A stretch of DNA of 64,000 nt, taken from positions 124,001 to 188,000 of the forward strand of contig NZ_JAKGRW010000004.1 of NCBI RefSeq assembly GCF_021555175.1. Direction: 5' to 3'. The translations under genes were made by a program, and so were the position numbers. Position 1 is the first letter of the stretch. Each line of letters opens with the position of its first letter. Shown here piece after piece: positions 11,245 through 19,781 of the stretch. This DNA comes from Nocardioides alcanivorans. GTDB taxonomy: Bacteria > Actinomycetota > Actinomycetes > Propionibacteriales > Nocardioidaceae. The notes beneath the pieces were generated by a model that was not told the origin of the DNA, searched no databases, and was given only the letters and a program-made list of their open reading frames with translations.

Positions 11245-11263
11245 GTCACGCTAAGGACGTGAC
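11245..11263 (-). promoter_or_regulatory. Promoter and dyad of solute-binding gene 3
   Basis: A -10-like TAGCGT (11253-11248, minus strand) lies within GTCAC-N9-GTGAC, the same arrangement as before paralogue 2. Confidence 0.55.
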
Positions 11264-11335
11264 TTAAGTCGCGCGGTGGAGATTCCCATTCACCGGAAGA
11301 GGGCAGCCCTCAATCCTTGAACCCTTCGAAATGGG

Positions 11336-11369
11336 CGAAGTGCCCGACCGGTCTCGGTCGGGCACTTCG
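11336..11369 (-). terminator. Terminator after solute-binding gene 4
   Basis: A perfect 15-base stem (11336-11350 with 11355-11369) and a GTCT loop lie downstream of paralogue 4 on the minus strand. Confidence 0.8.
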
Positions 11370-11406
11370 GGTGGAGCAGGTGGCGCCGGGTGGCTGGCCT
11401 CGTCGG

Positions 11407-13029
11407 TCAGGACTTCCAGGCGTCGTGGTAGAGCATGATGTTCTGCGAGGTCGGGATGATGCCGTGGACGTTCTTCTGCCAGGGGGAGAAGAAGCCGCCC
11501 TCGGAGATGACCACGTTGGGGACGGTCTCCTGCCACAGCGCGTCGATCTCGGCCAGGATGTCCATCGCCTCGATGGGCTGCTTCGCCTGCAGTTCATCGA
11601 GGAGCTTGTCCATGTCCTTGTTGGCGTAGCCCAGCGCGTTCGACGGCGAGGTGCTGTAGGCGTTGCTCATGAACGACGTGTAGGGGTCCTCGGCGATGCT
11701 CAGCGCGCCCATGGCCAGGTCGAAGTCGTGGGTGCCGTAGGTGCGGGCAGTCTGCTCCGCGACGTCGCGCAGCAGGTCCAGCTCGATGGTGAGGCCAGCT
11801 TCCTCCAGCATGGCCTGGATGGTCACCGCAGCCGACTGCGACACGGGGTCGGACTGTCCGATGTAGGTCAGGTTGGTGTCGGCGCCCTCGGCCTTGGCCT
11901 CTTCGACGAGCTGCTTGGCGGCTGCGGGGTCGTGGTCTGCGTCCTCGATCGGCGTGGAGTAGGGCCAGGCCTGGGAGAAGACGCTGTTGGTGGGCAGGCC
12001 AGCACCGTCCTGGGTGCGGTCGAGGTAGAGCTCGTTGTCGATGGCAGCCTTGATCGCCTGACGGATCTTCAGGTTGTTGCCGGGGCGGTCCTCGCGGTTG
12101 TTGATGTTGATGGTGCCACCGGCGCCGACGGTGTACATGATGCCGGCGTTGCCGGCCTGGCGCGCTTCCTCGAGCACCTTGGGGGCGCGAACGCTGACGA
12201 CGTCGACCTCACCCGTCTTGAAGGAGTCGTACTTTGCCTGGTCGGCCTGGATCCAGGTGAAGCGGATCTTGTCGAGGTGGGCCTTCTCACCGAAGTAGTC
12301 ATCGTTGCGGACAACGGTGAGCTCCTCGGAGGGCTTGTAGGACTCGAACTTGAAGGGACCCGCGCCGATCGGCTTGAAGTTGTCGGGGCCACCCTTGATC
12401 GCGGCCGGGGCGAGGATCATGCCGGCGCCCGAGGTGAGCATCATCGGGAAGGTCGCCCAGGGCTTGTTCAGGGTGAACTCGACGGTGAGGTCGTCGACGG
12501 CCGACATGTCCTTGATGTTGGTCCCGAGGACCAGCACGTTGAAGCCCCGGTTCTCCATGAAGTAGCCGATGCTGCCGATCACGGCTTCGGCGTTGAGCGG
12601 CGTGCCGTCGGTGAACTTGACGCCCTCGCGCAGCTTCAGCGTGAAGACCGTGTCATCGGTGGTCTCGAGGGACTCGGCCAGCAGCGGGACGTACTTGTTC
12701 TCGGCCACGTCGTAACGAAGCAACGTGTCGTAGATCGCGGCGAGGGCGTTGCCGCCGACGGCGCCGTTGGGGATGGTCTTGGTGGGATCGAGGCTGCGGG
12801 CCTCGGCGTACTCGACCACTGCGAGCGTGCCGCCGTCCTTCGGGTCCCCAGCGTCGGCCTGCTTGCCGACGACACCCTGGACGTAGATCTCCTCCTTCGA
12901 CAGGGCGGCGTTGTCGGACGAGTCGTTGTCCTTCTTCTCGTCGTCGGTGTTGGCGCAGCCCGTGAGCAGCAACGCTCCGGCGACGGCGACAACGGCAAAG
13001 CGCTTGAGCTTCGCAGTGCGGTTCAGCAT
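11407..13029 (-). CDS. ABC transporter substrate-binding lipoprotein, family 5, paralogue 4
   Basis: A 540-residue SBP_bac_5 lipoprotein and the most upstream gene of the array. Its signal peptide has drifted (MLNRTAKLKRFAVVAVAGAL, then LLTGC) and the linker after the cysteine is unlike the other three. The core blocks ARSLDPTKTIPNGAVGGNAL and TWIQADQAKYDSFKTG remain. The ATG at 13029 follows GGAGGATTG; a TTG just upstream could also be read but is less likely. The promoter box TAGCGT (13092-13087) is present, but the GTCAC/GTGAC dyad seen before the others is missing, so it may be regulated differently. It may be the ancestral copy, which is an inference. Confidence 0.9.
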   Translation of the reverse strand: MLNRTAKLKRFAVVAVAGALLLTGCANTDDEKKDNDSSDNAALSKEEIYVQGVVGKQADAGDPKDGGTLAVVEYAEARSLDPTKTIPNGAVGGNALAAIYDTLLRYDVAENKYVPLLAESLETTDDTVFTLKLREGVKFTDGTPLNAEAVIGSIGYFMENRGFNVLVLGTNIKDMSAVDDLTVEFTLNKPWATFPMMLTSGAGMILAPAAIKGGPDNFKPIGAGPFKFESYKPSEELTVVRNDDYFGEKAHLDKIRFTWIQADQAKYDSFKTGEVDVVSVRAPKVLEEARQAGNAGIMYTVGAGGTININNREDRPGNNLKIRQAIKAAIDNELYLDRTQDGAGLPTNSVFSQAWPYSTPIEDADHDPAAAKQLVEEAKAEGADTNLTYIGQSDPVSQSAAVTIQAMLEEAGLTIELDLLRDVAEQTARTYGTHDFDLAMGALSIAEDPYTSFMSNAYSTSPSNALGYANKDMDKLLDELQAKQPIEAMDILAEIDALWQETVPNVVISEGGFFSPWQKNVHGIIPTSQNIMLYHDAWKS

Positions 13030-13086
13030 CAATCCTCCAGATCCGGGGCCGGGTCGACGTGGAATCAGCCCGGTGTGTCGACGGAC

Positions 13087-13092
13087 ACGCTA
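13087..13092 (-). promoter_or_regulatory. Probable -10 box of solute-binding gene 4
   Basis: TAGCGT on the minus strand, about 58 bases before the ATG. It is positionally equivalent to the boxes of the other three paralogues but without their surrounding dyad. Confidence 0.45.
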
Positions 13093-13285
13093 TGGAGATG
13101 CCGAACACTCCTTGAGTTCTTGTCCCGGTCATTGGGTGGAAACGCACGGTGCAGTGCGCCCATGGGTTTCCGGAAAGATCCTCGCCTTTCCCTACCCGCC
13201 AGTAGGGATAGTGATCTAGGTTACTTGCAGGACTGTCAGCCCCGAGTGGTCAGAGCCCACCGCCGAACGAGAGAGCCACGATCTT

Positions 13286-15126
13286 ATGCCGATCAACTAC
13301 GACGCCTCCTTCATCGAAACCATGCCCAAGAACGTGGCCGTCCAGTTCCTCGACCGGGTCCGCAAGTCGGGGCCCGCAGAAGCCTTCCGCTTCCCGCGGG
13401 GCGAGGGCTGGGAATCGCTCACCTGGCAGCAGGCCGGTGACCGGGCCACCAAGCTCGCGGCCGGGCTGCTGGCGCTCGGCATCGAATCCGAGCAGCGGGT
13501 CGGCATTCTCTCCAACACCCGGATCGAGTGGATCCTGGCCGACCTGGCGGTGATGCTCTCCGGCGGTGCCACCACGACGGTCTATCCGAGCAGCCACGCG
13601 GCCGACTCGGCCTACATCGTCGGTGACGCCGAGTGCCGGGTGATCTTCGCCGAGGACGACGAGCAGGTCGCCAAGCTGGTCGAGCACCGCGACGAGCTGC
13701 CCGCCCTGAGCAAGGTGGTCGTCTTCGACGGCACCGCCGACGGGGACTGGATCATCGGTTTCGATGACCTTGCCGCGCTCGGCGAGGAGTTCCTCAGCAG
13801 CCATCCCGGCACCATCGAGGAGCACGCCGAGGCGATTCGTCCCGACCAGATCGCCACCTTGATCTACACCTCCGGCACGACGGGCCGCCCCAAGGGGTGC
13901 GTCTCAAGCACAGCTCGTGGGTGTACGAGGGCGAGGCGATCCGCAACCAGAACATCCTCGACGAGACCGATCTGCAGTTCCTGTGGCTGCCGATGGCCCA
14001 CTCGTTCGGCAAGGTCCTGCTGTCGGCCCAGATGGCCTGTGGTTTCGCCACGGCGATCGACGGTCGGATCGACAAGATCATCGACAACCTGGCCGTCGTG
14101 AGGCCGACCTTCATGGGTGCAGCGCCGCGGATCTTCGAGAAGGCCTACGCCAAGATCATCACCATGCAGCAGGCCGAGGGCGGCCTCAAGGAGAAGATCT
14201 TCAATCAGGCCTTCGCCGTCGGTCGCAAGGTCGACGAGCTGAAGCGAGAGGGCAAGTCCATCCCGCTCGGGCTGAAGGTCCAGCACGGCCTCTTCGACAA
14301 GCTCGTCTTCTCGAAGGTCCGTGATCGCTTCGGTGGCCGCGTCCGCTTCTTCATCTCCGGAGCTGCTGCCCTCAACAAGGACGTCGCCGAGTGGTTCCAC
14401 TCCGCAGGCATCGTGATCCTCGAGGGCTACGGGCTCACGGAGACCTCAGCAGGTGCGTTCGTCAACCACCCCCATGAGTACCGCTTCGGCACGGTCGGCC
14501 CGGTCTTCACCGGCAGCGAGGTGCGCATCGTCGACGACAGCGGCAACGATGCGGCCGAGGGCGAGGTCTGGGTTCGCGGACCGGGCGTCATGGAGGGCTA
14601 TCACAACCTGCCTGAGGAGACGGCCAAGGCACTGACGTCCGACGGCTGGCTCCGCACCGGAGACAAGGGATCGCTCGACGACGCCGGCTTCCTGCGGATC
14701 ACGGGCCGGATCAAGGAGCTCTTCAAGACCTCGGGTGGCAAGTACATCGCCCCTCCGGCGCTGGAGGCCAAGTTCAAGGTCATCTGCCCCTACGCCAGTC
14801 AGTTCATGGTGTTCGGTGCCGAGCGCAACTATGTCGTCGCACTGGTCACGCTGGACCCGGAGGCCATGGCCGGGTGGGCCGAGGAGAACGGCATGTCCGG
14901 GGCGACCTACACCGAGATCGTCAACAGCGACAAGGTCAAGTCGATGGTGGCCGGCTACATCGACGAGCTCAACCAGGAGCTCAACCGGTGGGAGACGATC
15001 AAGAAGCACGCAATCCTCGACCACGACCTGACGATCGAGTCGGGTGAGCTCACGCCGTCCCTCAAGGTGAAGCGCAACGTCGTCGAGAACAACAACCAAG
15101 GCCTGATCGACTCGCTCTACGGGTGA
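13286..15126 (+). CDS. Long-chain fatty-acyl-CoA synthetase (AMP-forming), one apparent frameshift
   Basis: Activates fatty acids through an acyl-adenylate to acyl-CoA; about 613 residues, FadD15-like. The nucleotide motif TSGTTGRPKG is at about residues 195-204. After the break come YGLTETSAG, the RTGD motif and the C-terminal KELFKTSGGKYIAP hinge with the catalytic lysine region. The frame is lost at 13902-13904, just after PKGCV: one extra base there gives CVLKHSSWVYEGEAI and a normal enzyme. It is monocistronic, divergent from the solute-binding array, with a possible -10 TAGGTT at 13217-13222 and a terminator at 15136-15173. Confidence 0.92.
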
Positions 15127-15135
15127 TCCGAGACA

Positions 15136-15173
15136 GTTGCCGGGTGCGGGCCGTTGGGCTCGCGCCCGGCAAC
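15136..15173 (+). terminator. Terminator after acyl-CoA synthetase
   Basis: An inverted repeat beginning GTTGCCGGG and ending CCCGGCAAC, followed by a short T-containing tract, starts 10 bases after the synthetase stop codon. Confidence 0.7.
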
Positions 15174-15190
15174 TCTGATTTGATGGGTGG

Positions 15191-16402
15191 GTGCCCTCCG
15201 CCCTGCCTGACGGTGACCCGGCGCCGGCTGACGGCGCGTTGCCCGCTTCCGCCCTGCACGAGCGCGGGTCCGTGCCCCTCGCGTTCTACGTGCACGTGCC
15301 CTTCTGCACGACGCGATGCGGGTACTGCGACTTCAACACCTACACGGCCGAGGAGCTGGGGCAGGGCGTGTCGCGATCGACCTACGCGGACTCGGCGGTC
15401 AGCGAGATCGACCTGGCCCGCCGGGTGCTCGGCACGGACGAACGGCTCGTCGACACCGTCTTCTTCGGCGGGGGTACGCCGACACTCCTGCCGTCAGCCG
15501 ACCTGGTCCAGATGCTGGAGGGCGTTCGATCTCGGTTCGGGCTGACCCCCGGCGCGGAAGTGACGACCGAGGCCAACCCGGACAGCGTCACGCCGCAGAG
15601 CTTGGCCGAGTTGCGAGAGGGAGGCTTCAACAGGCTCTCCTTCGGCATGCAGTCAGCGGTGCCCCACGTGCTGGCCACGCTCGATCGGACGCACGATCCC
15701 GAGCGAGTGCCCCGGGTCGTGGAGTGGGCCCGTGAGGCCGGCTTCGAGCAGGTCAGTCTCGATCTCATCTACGGGACGCCCGGGGAGTCGATGGGTGACT
15801 GGGAGACCTCGTTGCGCACGGCGCTCGCCTGCGCGCCCGACCACGTGTCGGCGTACTCCCTCATCGTGGAGGAGGGCACCGCGTTGGCGCGGCGGGTCCG
15901 CCGAGGTGAGGTGCCGATGACCGATGACGACGACTTCGCCGACAAGTACGAGCTGGCGGACAGGCTGCTGGGCGAGGCCGGGCTCGGCTGGTACGAGGTC
16001 TCCAACTGGTCTCGCGACGAGGCGGCACGGTGCCGCCACAACCTGCACTACTGGCGTGGCGCAGACTGGTGGGGCATTGGCCCCGGTGCCCACTCCCACG
16101 TCGGTGGGGTGCGGTGGTGGAACGTGAAGCATCCGACGGCGTACGCCCAGCGACTGGCGGCGGGGGAGTCCCCGGCTGCCGGGCGCGAGACGCTGGATCC
16201 GGAGAGCCGCCGGGTGGAACGGGTGCTCCTGGAGCTGCGGTTGCGTGAGGGACTCGACCCGGAGCTGGTGGAGCCCGACGGATTGGCAGCGTTGCCTGAG
16301 CTCCGGGCGCGCGGGTTGGTCGAGCCGGGAGACGGGCAGATCCTCCTGACCCAGCAGGGACGGCTGCTCGCCGACGCCGTGGTGCGCGCCCTGCTGCCTT
16401 GA
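15191..16402 (+). CDS. hemW: Radical SAM HemW-like protein (coproporphyrinogen III oxidase-like)
   Basis: A 403-residue radical SAM protein thought to insert or chaperone heme; older annotation calls it oxygen-independent coproporphyrinogen oxidase. The cluster motif is Cys39-x3-Cys43-x2-Cys46 (FCTTRCGYCDF), then GGGTPTLLP and TTEANPDS. It lacks the extended N terminus of true HemN, which favours HemW. The GTG at 15191 is the only credible start, with a weak ribosome site. In many actinobacteria hemW lies between lepA and hrcA; here other genes intervene on the lepA side and hrcA is not next door. Confidence 0.92.
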   Translation: MPSALPDGDPAPADGALPASALHERGSVPLAFYVHVPFCTTRCGYCDFNTYTAEELGQGVSRSTYADSAVSEIDLARRVLGTDERLVDTVFFGGGTPTLLPSADLVQMLEGVRSRFGLTPGAEVTTEANPDSVTPQSLAELREGGFNRLSFGMQSAVPHVLATLDRTHDPERVPRVVEWAREAGFEQVSLDLIYGTPGESMGDWETSLRTALACAPDHVSAYSLIVEEGTALARRVRRGEVPMTDDDDFADKYELADRLLGEAGLGWYEVSNWSRDEAARCRHNLHYWRGADWWGIGPGAHSHVGGVRWWNVKHPTAYAQRLAAGESPAAGRETLDPESRRVERVLLELRLREGLDPELVEPDGLAALPELRARGLVEPGDGQILLTQQGRLLADAVVRALLP

Positions 16403-16502
16403 CCCGGTCCGTGCCGTGACCTGGGCCCTACCAGCGGGACCTGAGGCGCGGACGGTCGCGTGGGCAGTCAGGATGGCGCGACGTCGTCCTGCAGGAGGCA
16501 CC

Positions 16503-17758
16503 ATGCAGCCACAGCCGCCCGAGCACTCCCTCCCCGAGGACAGTGGGTTCGACCCACGCTTCGAGGGCGAGGATCTCGAGCTCTGCCGGGAACTCCTGCC
16601 GCGGGCACGAGAGGTGGTGGAGGACCCGGTGGTACGGGCTGCGGTGGCTGAGCTCGTGTCGGAACTTGCCGATTCCCCTCACGTGAGGGGAATCGCGCGG
16701 GAGCGGGTCGTCGCCTATGTCGACGGCGTCGCCGTGATGAAGGCGATGTCTTCGCTCGCCAACCGAGAGTCGGTACCGCAACTGCTGCGCAGCCCCTATC
16801 CGTTCGGGCGGGCGGGACTCGACAACCCCGACAACGTCTATCGCACTGCCAGGCTCGACGGCTCGCTCGGATATGTGTTGGAAGGTGAGCGCAACAGTTC
16901 CTACGACCTCTATCTGCAACTCATGGACGGCCAGCCGGGGAAGGCGACAGCCTGCACGAGACACTGGGGCTGCTCAGCGGCGACGACCTCGACCTCGATC
17001 CGGCGGGATGCTTCCGGGTGACCCTGGATGCGCGTGACGCGGCCCAGGTGGGCGGGCCGCACCTGATGCTTCCGCCCGGTCCGTCGATGCTGATCTTACG
17101 CGACACGCTCAACGACTGGTCGGACGAAGTGCCTGCTGCGCTGCGCCTGCGCCAGTTGAGCGGTCCGGCGCGGGAGCTGCCCTCGGAGGACCTGGCTCAG
17201 GAGGTGGCGGCGAGGACGAGGGACGCGGTGGTCTTCTGGGACCGCTACACGGCGCGGCTGTTCGGGCTGCCGGCGCAGACAGTGCTCGACCCGGCACCGT
17301 CGGTCGGCGGGCTCCCCGGTCAGGTCAGCGCCTATGGTCGCTTCGACCTGGCGCCCGGAGAGGCGCTGGAGCTGACCGTCGAGCACTGCGGGGCGCCGTA
17401 CCTGGGTCTCCAGCTGGGCGACGCACTCTTCGTCTCCACCGACTACTGGGACCACGCGTCCAGCCTGAATCTCACCCAGGCCCACGTCGACGCGGGACGA
17501 GTGCGTTACGTCATCGCGGCCGAGGACCCGGGTGTCGCGAACTGGATCGACACCGCGGGCGATCTGCGTGGCCTGATCTTCCTGCGCTGGCAGGGGCTGG
17601 CGCCAGATGTGGTGCCGGGGCCCGTCGGCGTGCGCGTCGTCGCCGTGCAGGACGTAGCGGCGACCTCTGGGTTGCCACTGGTCGACTCGGTGCAACGGCG
17701 CGCTGCTGCAACGGCGCGCCGTGCCGACTTCGACCGGCGCGGTGTGTCTCCAACCTGA
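16503..17758 (+). CDS. DUF1214-domain protein, one apparent frameshift
   Basis: A protein of about 418 residues with no assigned activity. The segments DNPDNVYRTARLDGSLGYVL and, near the C terminus, NWIDTAGDLRGLIFLRWQG are the signature of the DUF1214 family, which is related to DUF1254 proteins of unknown function. No signal peptide or membrane helix is seen. The G run 16937-16940 is one base short; restoring it turns QPGKATAC into QPGEGDSLHETLGLLSGDDL and joins both halves. The ATG at 16503 follows CAGGAGGCACC, a good ribosome site. It is convergent with the DUF3097 gene, 17 bases apart. Confidence 0.75.
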
Positions 17759-17775
17759 CGGTTGCCTGCCGGCGC

Positions 17776-18626
17776 TCAGGAGGTCACGAAGTCGATGAGC
17801 TCCTCGACCCGTCCGATGAGTGCGGGGTCGAGGTCGTTCCAGGAGTTCACCTTGCTCAGGATGTGCTGCCAGGCACGGGCAATGTCGGTCTGGTCGCGGT
17901 GCGGCCACCCGAACTGTTGGCAGACGCCCTTCTTCCACTCGAGGTGGCGGGGCACGTCCGGCCACGACTTCTTGCCAATGCGCTCGGGCTTCACGGCCGC
18001 CCAGACATCGATGTAGGGATGGCCGACGATCAGCACGTGCTGGCCCAGGGAGAGGCCTGGATGCGCTGGGCGATCTTGCTCTCCTTCGAACCGGGCACGA
18101 GGTGGTCGACGAGTACGCCGACCTTGCGGTCGGGACCCGGACGGAAGTCGCGCAGCGACTCGGAGAGATCGTCGACTCCGCCAAGGAACTCGACGACGAC
18201 GCCCTCGATCCGGAGGTCGTCACCCCAGACCTTCTCGACGAGCTCGGCGTCGTGTCGGCCTTCGACGAAGATCCGGCTGGCGCGGGCGACGCGAGCCTTG
18301 GTGCCCTGCACGGCCACTGAACCGGAGGCGGTACGCGTGGGTGCGGCCGGAGCAGTCGTGCGGATGGGCGGAACGAGCACGACGGGCTTGCCCTCGACCA
18401 GGAAGCCAGGGCCCATCGGGAAGGTACGTCGCTTGCTGCGCCGGTCCTCCAGGGTGACCGTGCGCAGGTCGCGATCGACCGCAACGACTTCGCCGCACCA
18501 GTCGGTGCTGACCTCCTCGACGACCAGGCCCTGCGTCGCCGGCAGTTCGGTGGAGCGGCCGCGTGGGGGCTTGCGCCAGTCGGTCTTGAGGACGTCGGAG
18601 CCGTAACGGTTGTGCGGGGAAGTCAC
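17776..18626 (-). CDS. DUF3097 family protein, one apparent frameshift
   Basis: An actinobacterial conserved protein of about 283 residues with unknown function. It starts near RYGSDVLKTDWRKPP and carries LVVEEVSTDWCGEVV, FVEGRHDAELVEKVWGDDLR (a Toprim-like block by eye) and, after the break, HVLIVGHPYIDVWAAVKPERIG. The frame is lost near 18048-18050, where one extra C on the coding strand joins SPLGQHVLIVG. The GTG at 18626 was chosen because family members begin just before the YG.DVL motif. It lies 10 bases after the metallo-hydrolase gene on the same strand and is probably co-transcribed with it. Confidence 0.8.
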
Positions 18627-18636
18627 CCGCACAACG

Positions 18637-19401
18637 TTAGTTCTTGGTGACCAAGGGAAGGCGTAGCGACCCGCGTGGGAGGTGTGACCAACCGCGGGCG
18701 ATGGCGTCTGTGAGCGATTCTCGAGGAAACGGCCACGTGCCGGTCGCGAGGGCATGGTCCGCGGGGACGCCGCGGCCGGCGAGATCGCGGATGGTCTCGG
18801 CGACGATGCCGATGCCCGACCGCTGCTCCTCGACGAAGTCGCGATCGACCCGGGCGCCGTGCCCAGGAACGACCTGGGTGCCGGCAGTGGTCAGGGAGAG
18901 GACGACGTCGAGACTCTGTGCCCACTCGAGGGGGTAGGAGTCGGGGCCGTACGCCGGGGGAGCCGATTCCTCGACGAGGTCTCCGGCGATGAGGGTGTCG
19001 ACGTCGGGAACGCGGACGACGAGGTCGCCGCCCGTGTGGCCACGACCTGGGTGAACCAGTTCGAGCGTGCGGTCCCCGAGATCGATCACCTTGGCCGAGG
19101 AGAATGCTGCCGTTGCCGGCACCTTGGCGTTCTCGTGGGAGATCACCTCGGCTGCTTCGCCCGCCAGCACGCCGTTGCCCCCGACGTGGTCCCAGTGGTC
19201 GTGAGTGTTCACGACCGCACGCAGCGGAGCGGGTGAGATGCGTCGTACCTCGTCACGCAGTTGGCGCGCGGTCCTCGCCGACCCGGTGGTGTCGACGAGC
19301 ACCAGCCCGGCATCGCCGGCGATGAGCACGATGTTGAGGTCGAGCCACTCCTGTCGGTCGACCCAGACACGATCGGCGATCTCGGTGAAGCCCATGGCCA
19401 T
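18637..19401 (-). CDS. Metallo-beta-lactamase-fold hydrolase
   Basis: A 254-residue MBL-fold enzyme. Metal ligands are visible in THDHWDHVGG, HPGRGHTGGD, AGDLVEES and VPGHG, so a full dinuclear site is present. The substrate is not predictable; the pattern suits a general hydrolase or glyoxalase-II-like fold without the glutathione-binding part. The ATG at 19401 begins MAMGFTEIADRVWV; reading further upstream runs into repeat-derived sequence (VSTSST motifs) and is rejected. The divergent region upstream is filled by the left repeat array, so the promoter must lie within or beside the repeats. Confidence 0.85.
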   Translation of the reverse strand: MAMGFTEIADRVWVDRQEWLDLNIVLIAGDAGLVLVDTTGSARTARQLRDEVRRISPAPLRAVVNTHDHWDHVGGNGVLAGEAAEVISHENAKVPATAAFSSAKVIDLGDRTLELVHPGRGHTGGDLVVRVPDVDTLIAGDLVEESAPPAYGPDSYPLEWAQSLDVVLSLTTAGTQVVPGHGARVDRDFVEEQRSGIGIVAETIRDLAGRGVPADHALATGTWPFPRESLTDAIARGWSHLPRGSLRLPLVTKN

Positions 19402-19423
19402 CGAGCCTAGCCACCCCGTTCGA

Positions 19424-19696
19424 GGTCGAGCCCGTCGAGACCGTTCGTCGGTCGAGCTTGTCGAGACCACCCGCCGCCCGCCCACCGGCTCGTTGGTCGA
19501 GCTTGTCGAGACCACCTCGCGCCGCCCACCCCCGGAGGTCGAGCTTGTCGAGACCCGCCTCGCCCGCCGCCGTTGGTCGAGCTTGTCGAGACCCCGCGTC
19601 GCACCCCCGTTGGTCGAGCCTGTCGAGACCGTTTCGTTGGTCGAGCTTGTCGAGACCCAGCCTGCCCCGCCGCCGTTGGTCGAGCTTGTCGAGACC
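19424..19696. repeat. Left array of a 19-base intergenic repeat (8 copies)
   Basis: Eight copies of GGTCGAGCTTGTCGAGACC (or one-to-two-base variants) start at 19424, 19450, 19495, 19537, 19575, 19612, 19639 and 19678, with spacers of 7 to 26 bases. Several are preceded by GTT. The unit is itself an imperfect palindrome around TCGA. The array fills most of the 380-base gap between the divergent MBL hydrolase and DUF222/HNH genes. Spacers are unequal and the unit is short, unlike CRISPR. Confidence 0.9.
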
Positions 19697-19781
19697 TCGT
19701 TCCGGCAGTGCGGTGGTGGTTGTCCACAGCCTGAGTCCCGGTGCCGCTGGTTGTGTCGGAGCGAAATGTTGGACTGGTTTC

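Noticed and set aside
6222..13440. Very long open frames on the plus strand opposite the four solute-binding genes, one over 1000 codons.
   Set aside because: They mirror the codon pattern of the real minus-strand genes in GC-rich DNA, cross terminators and promoters, and have no recognisable domains.
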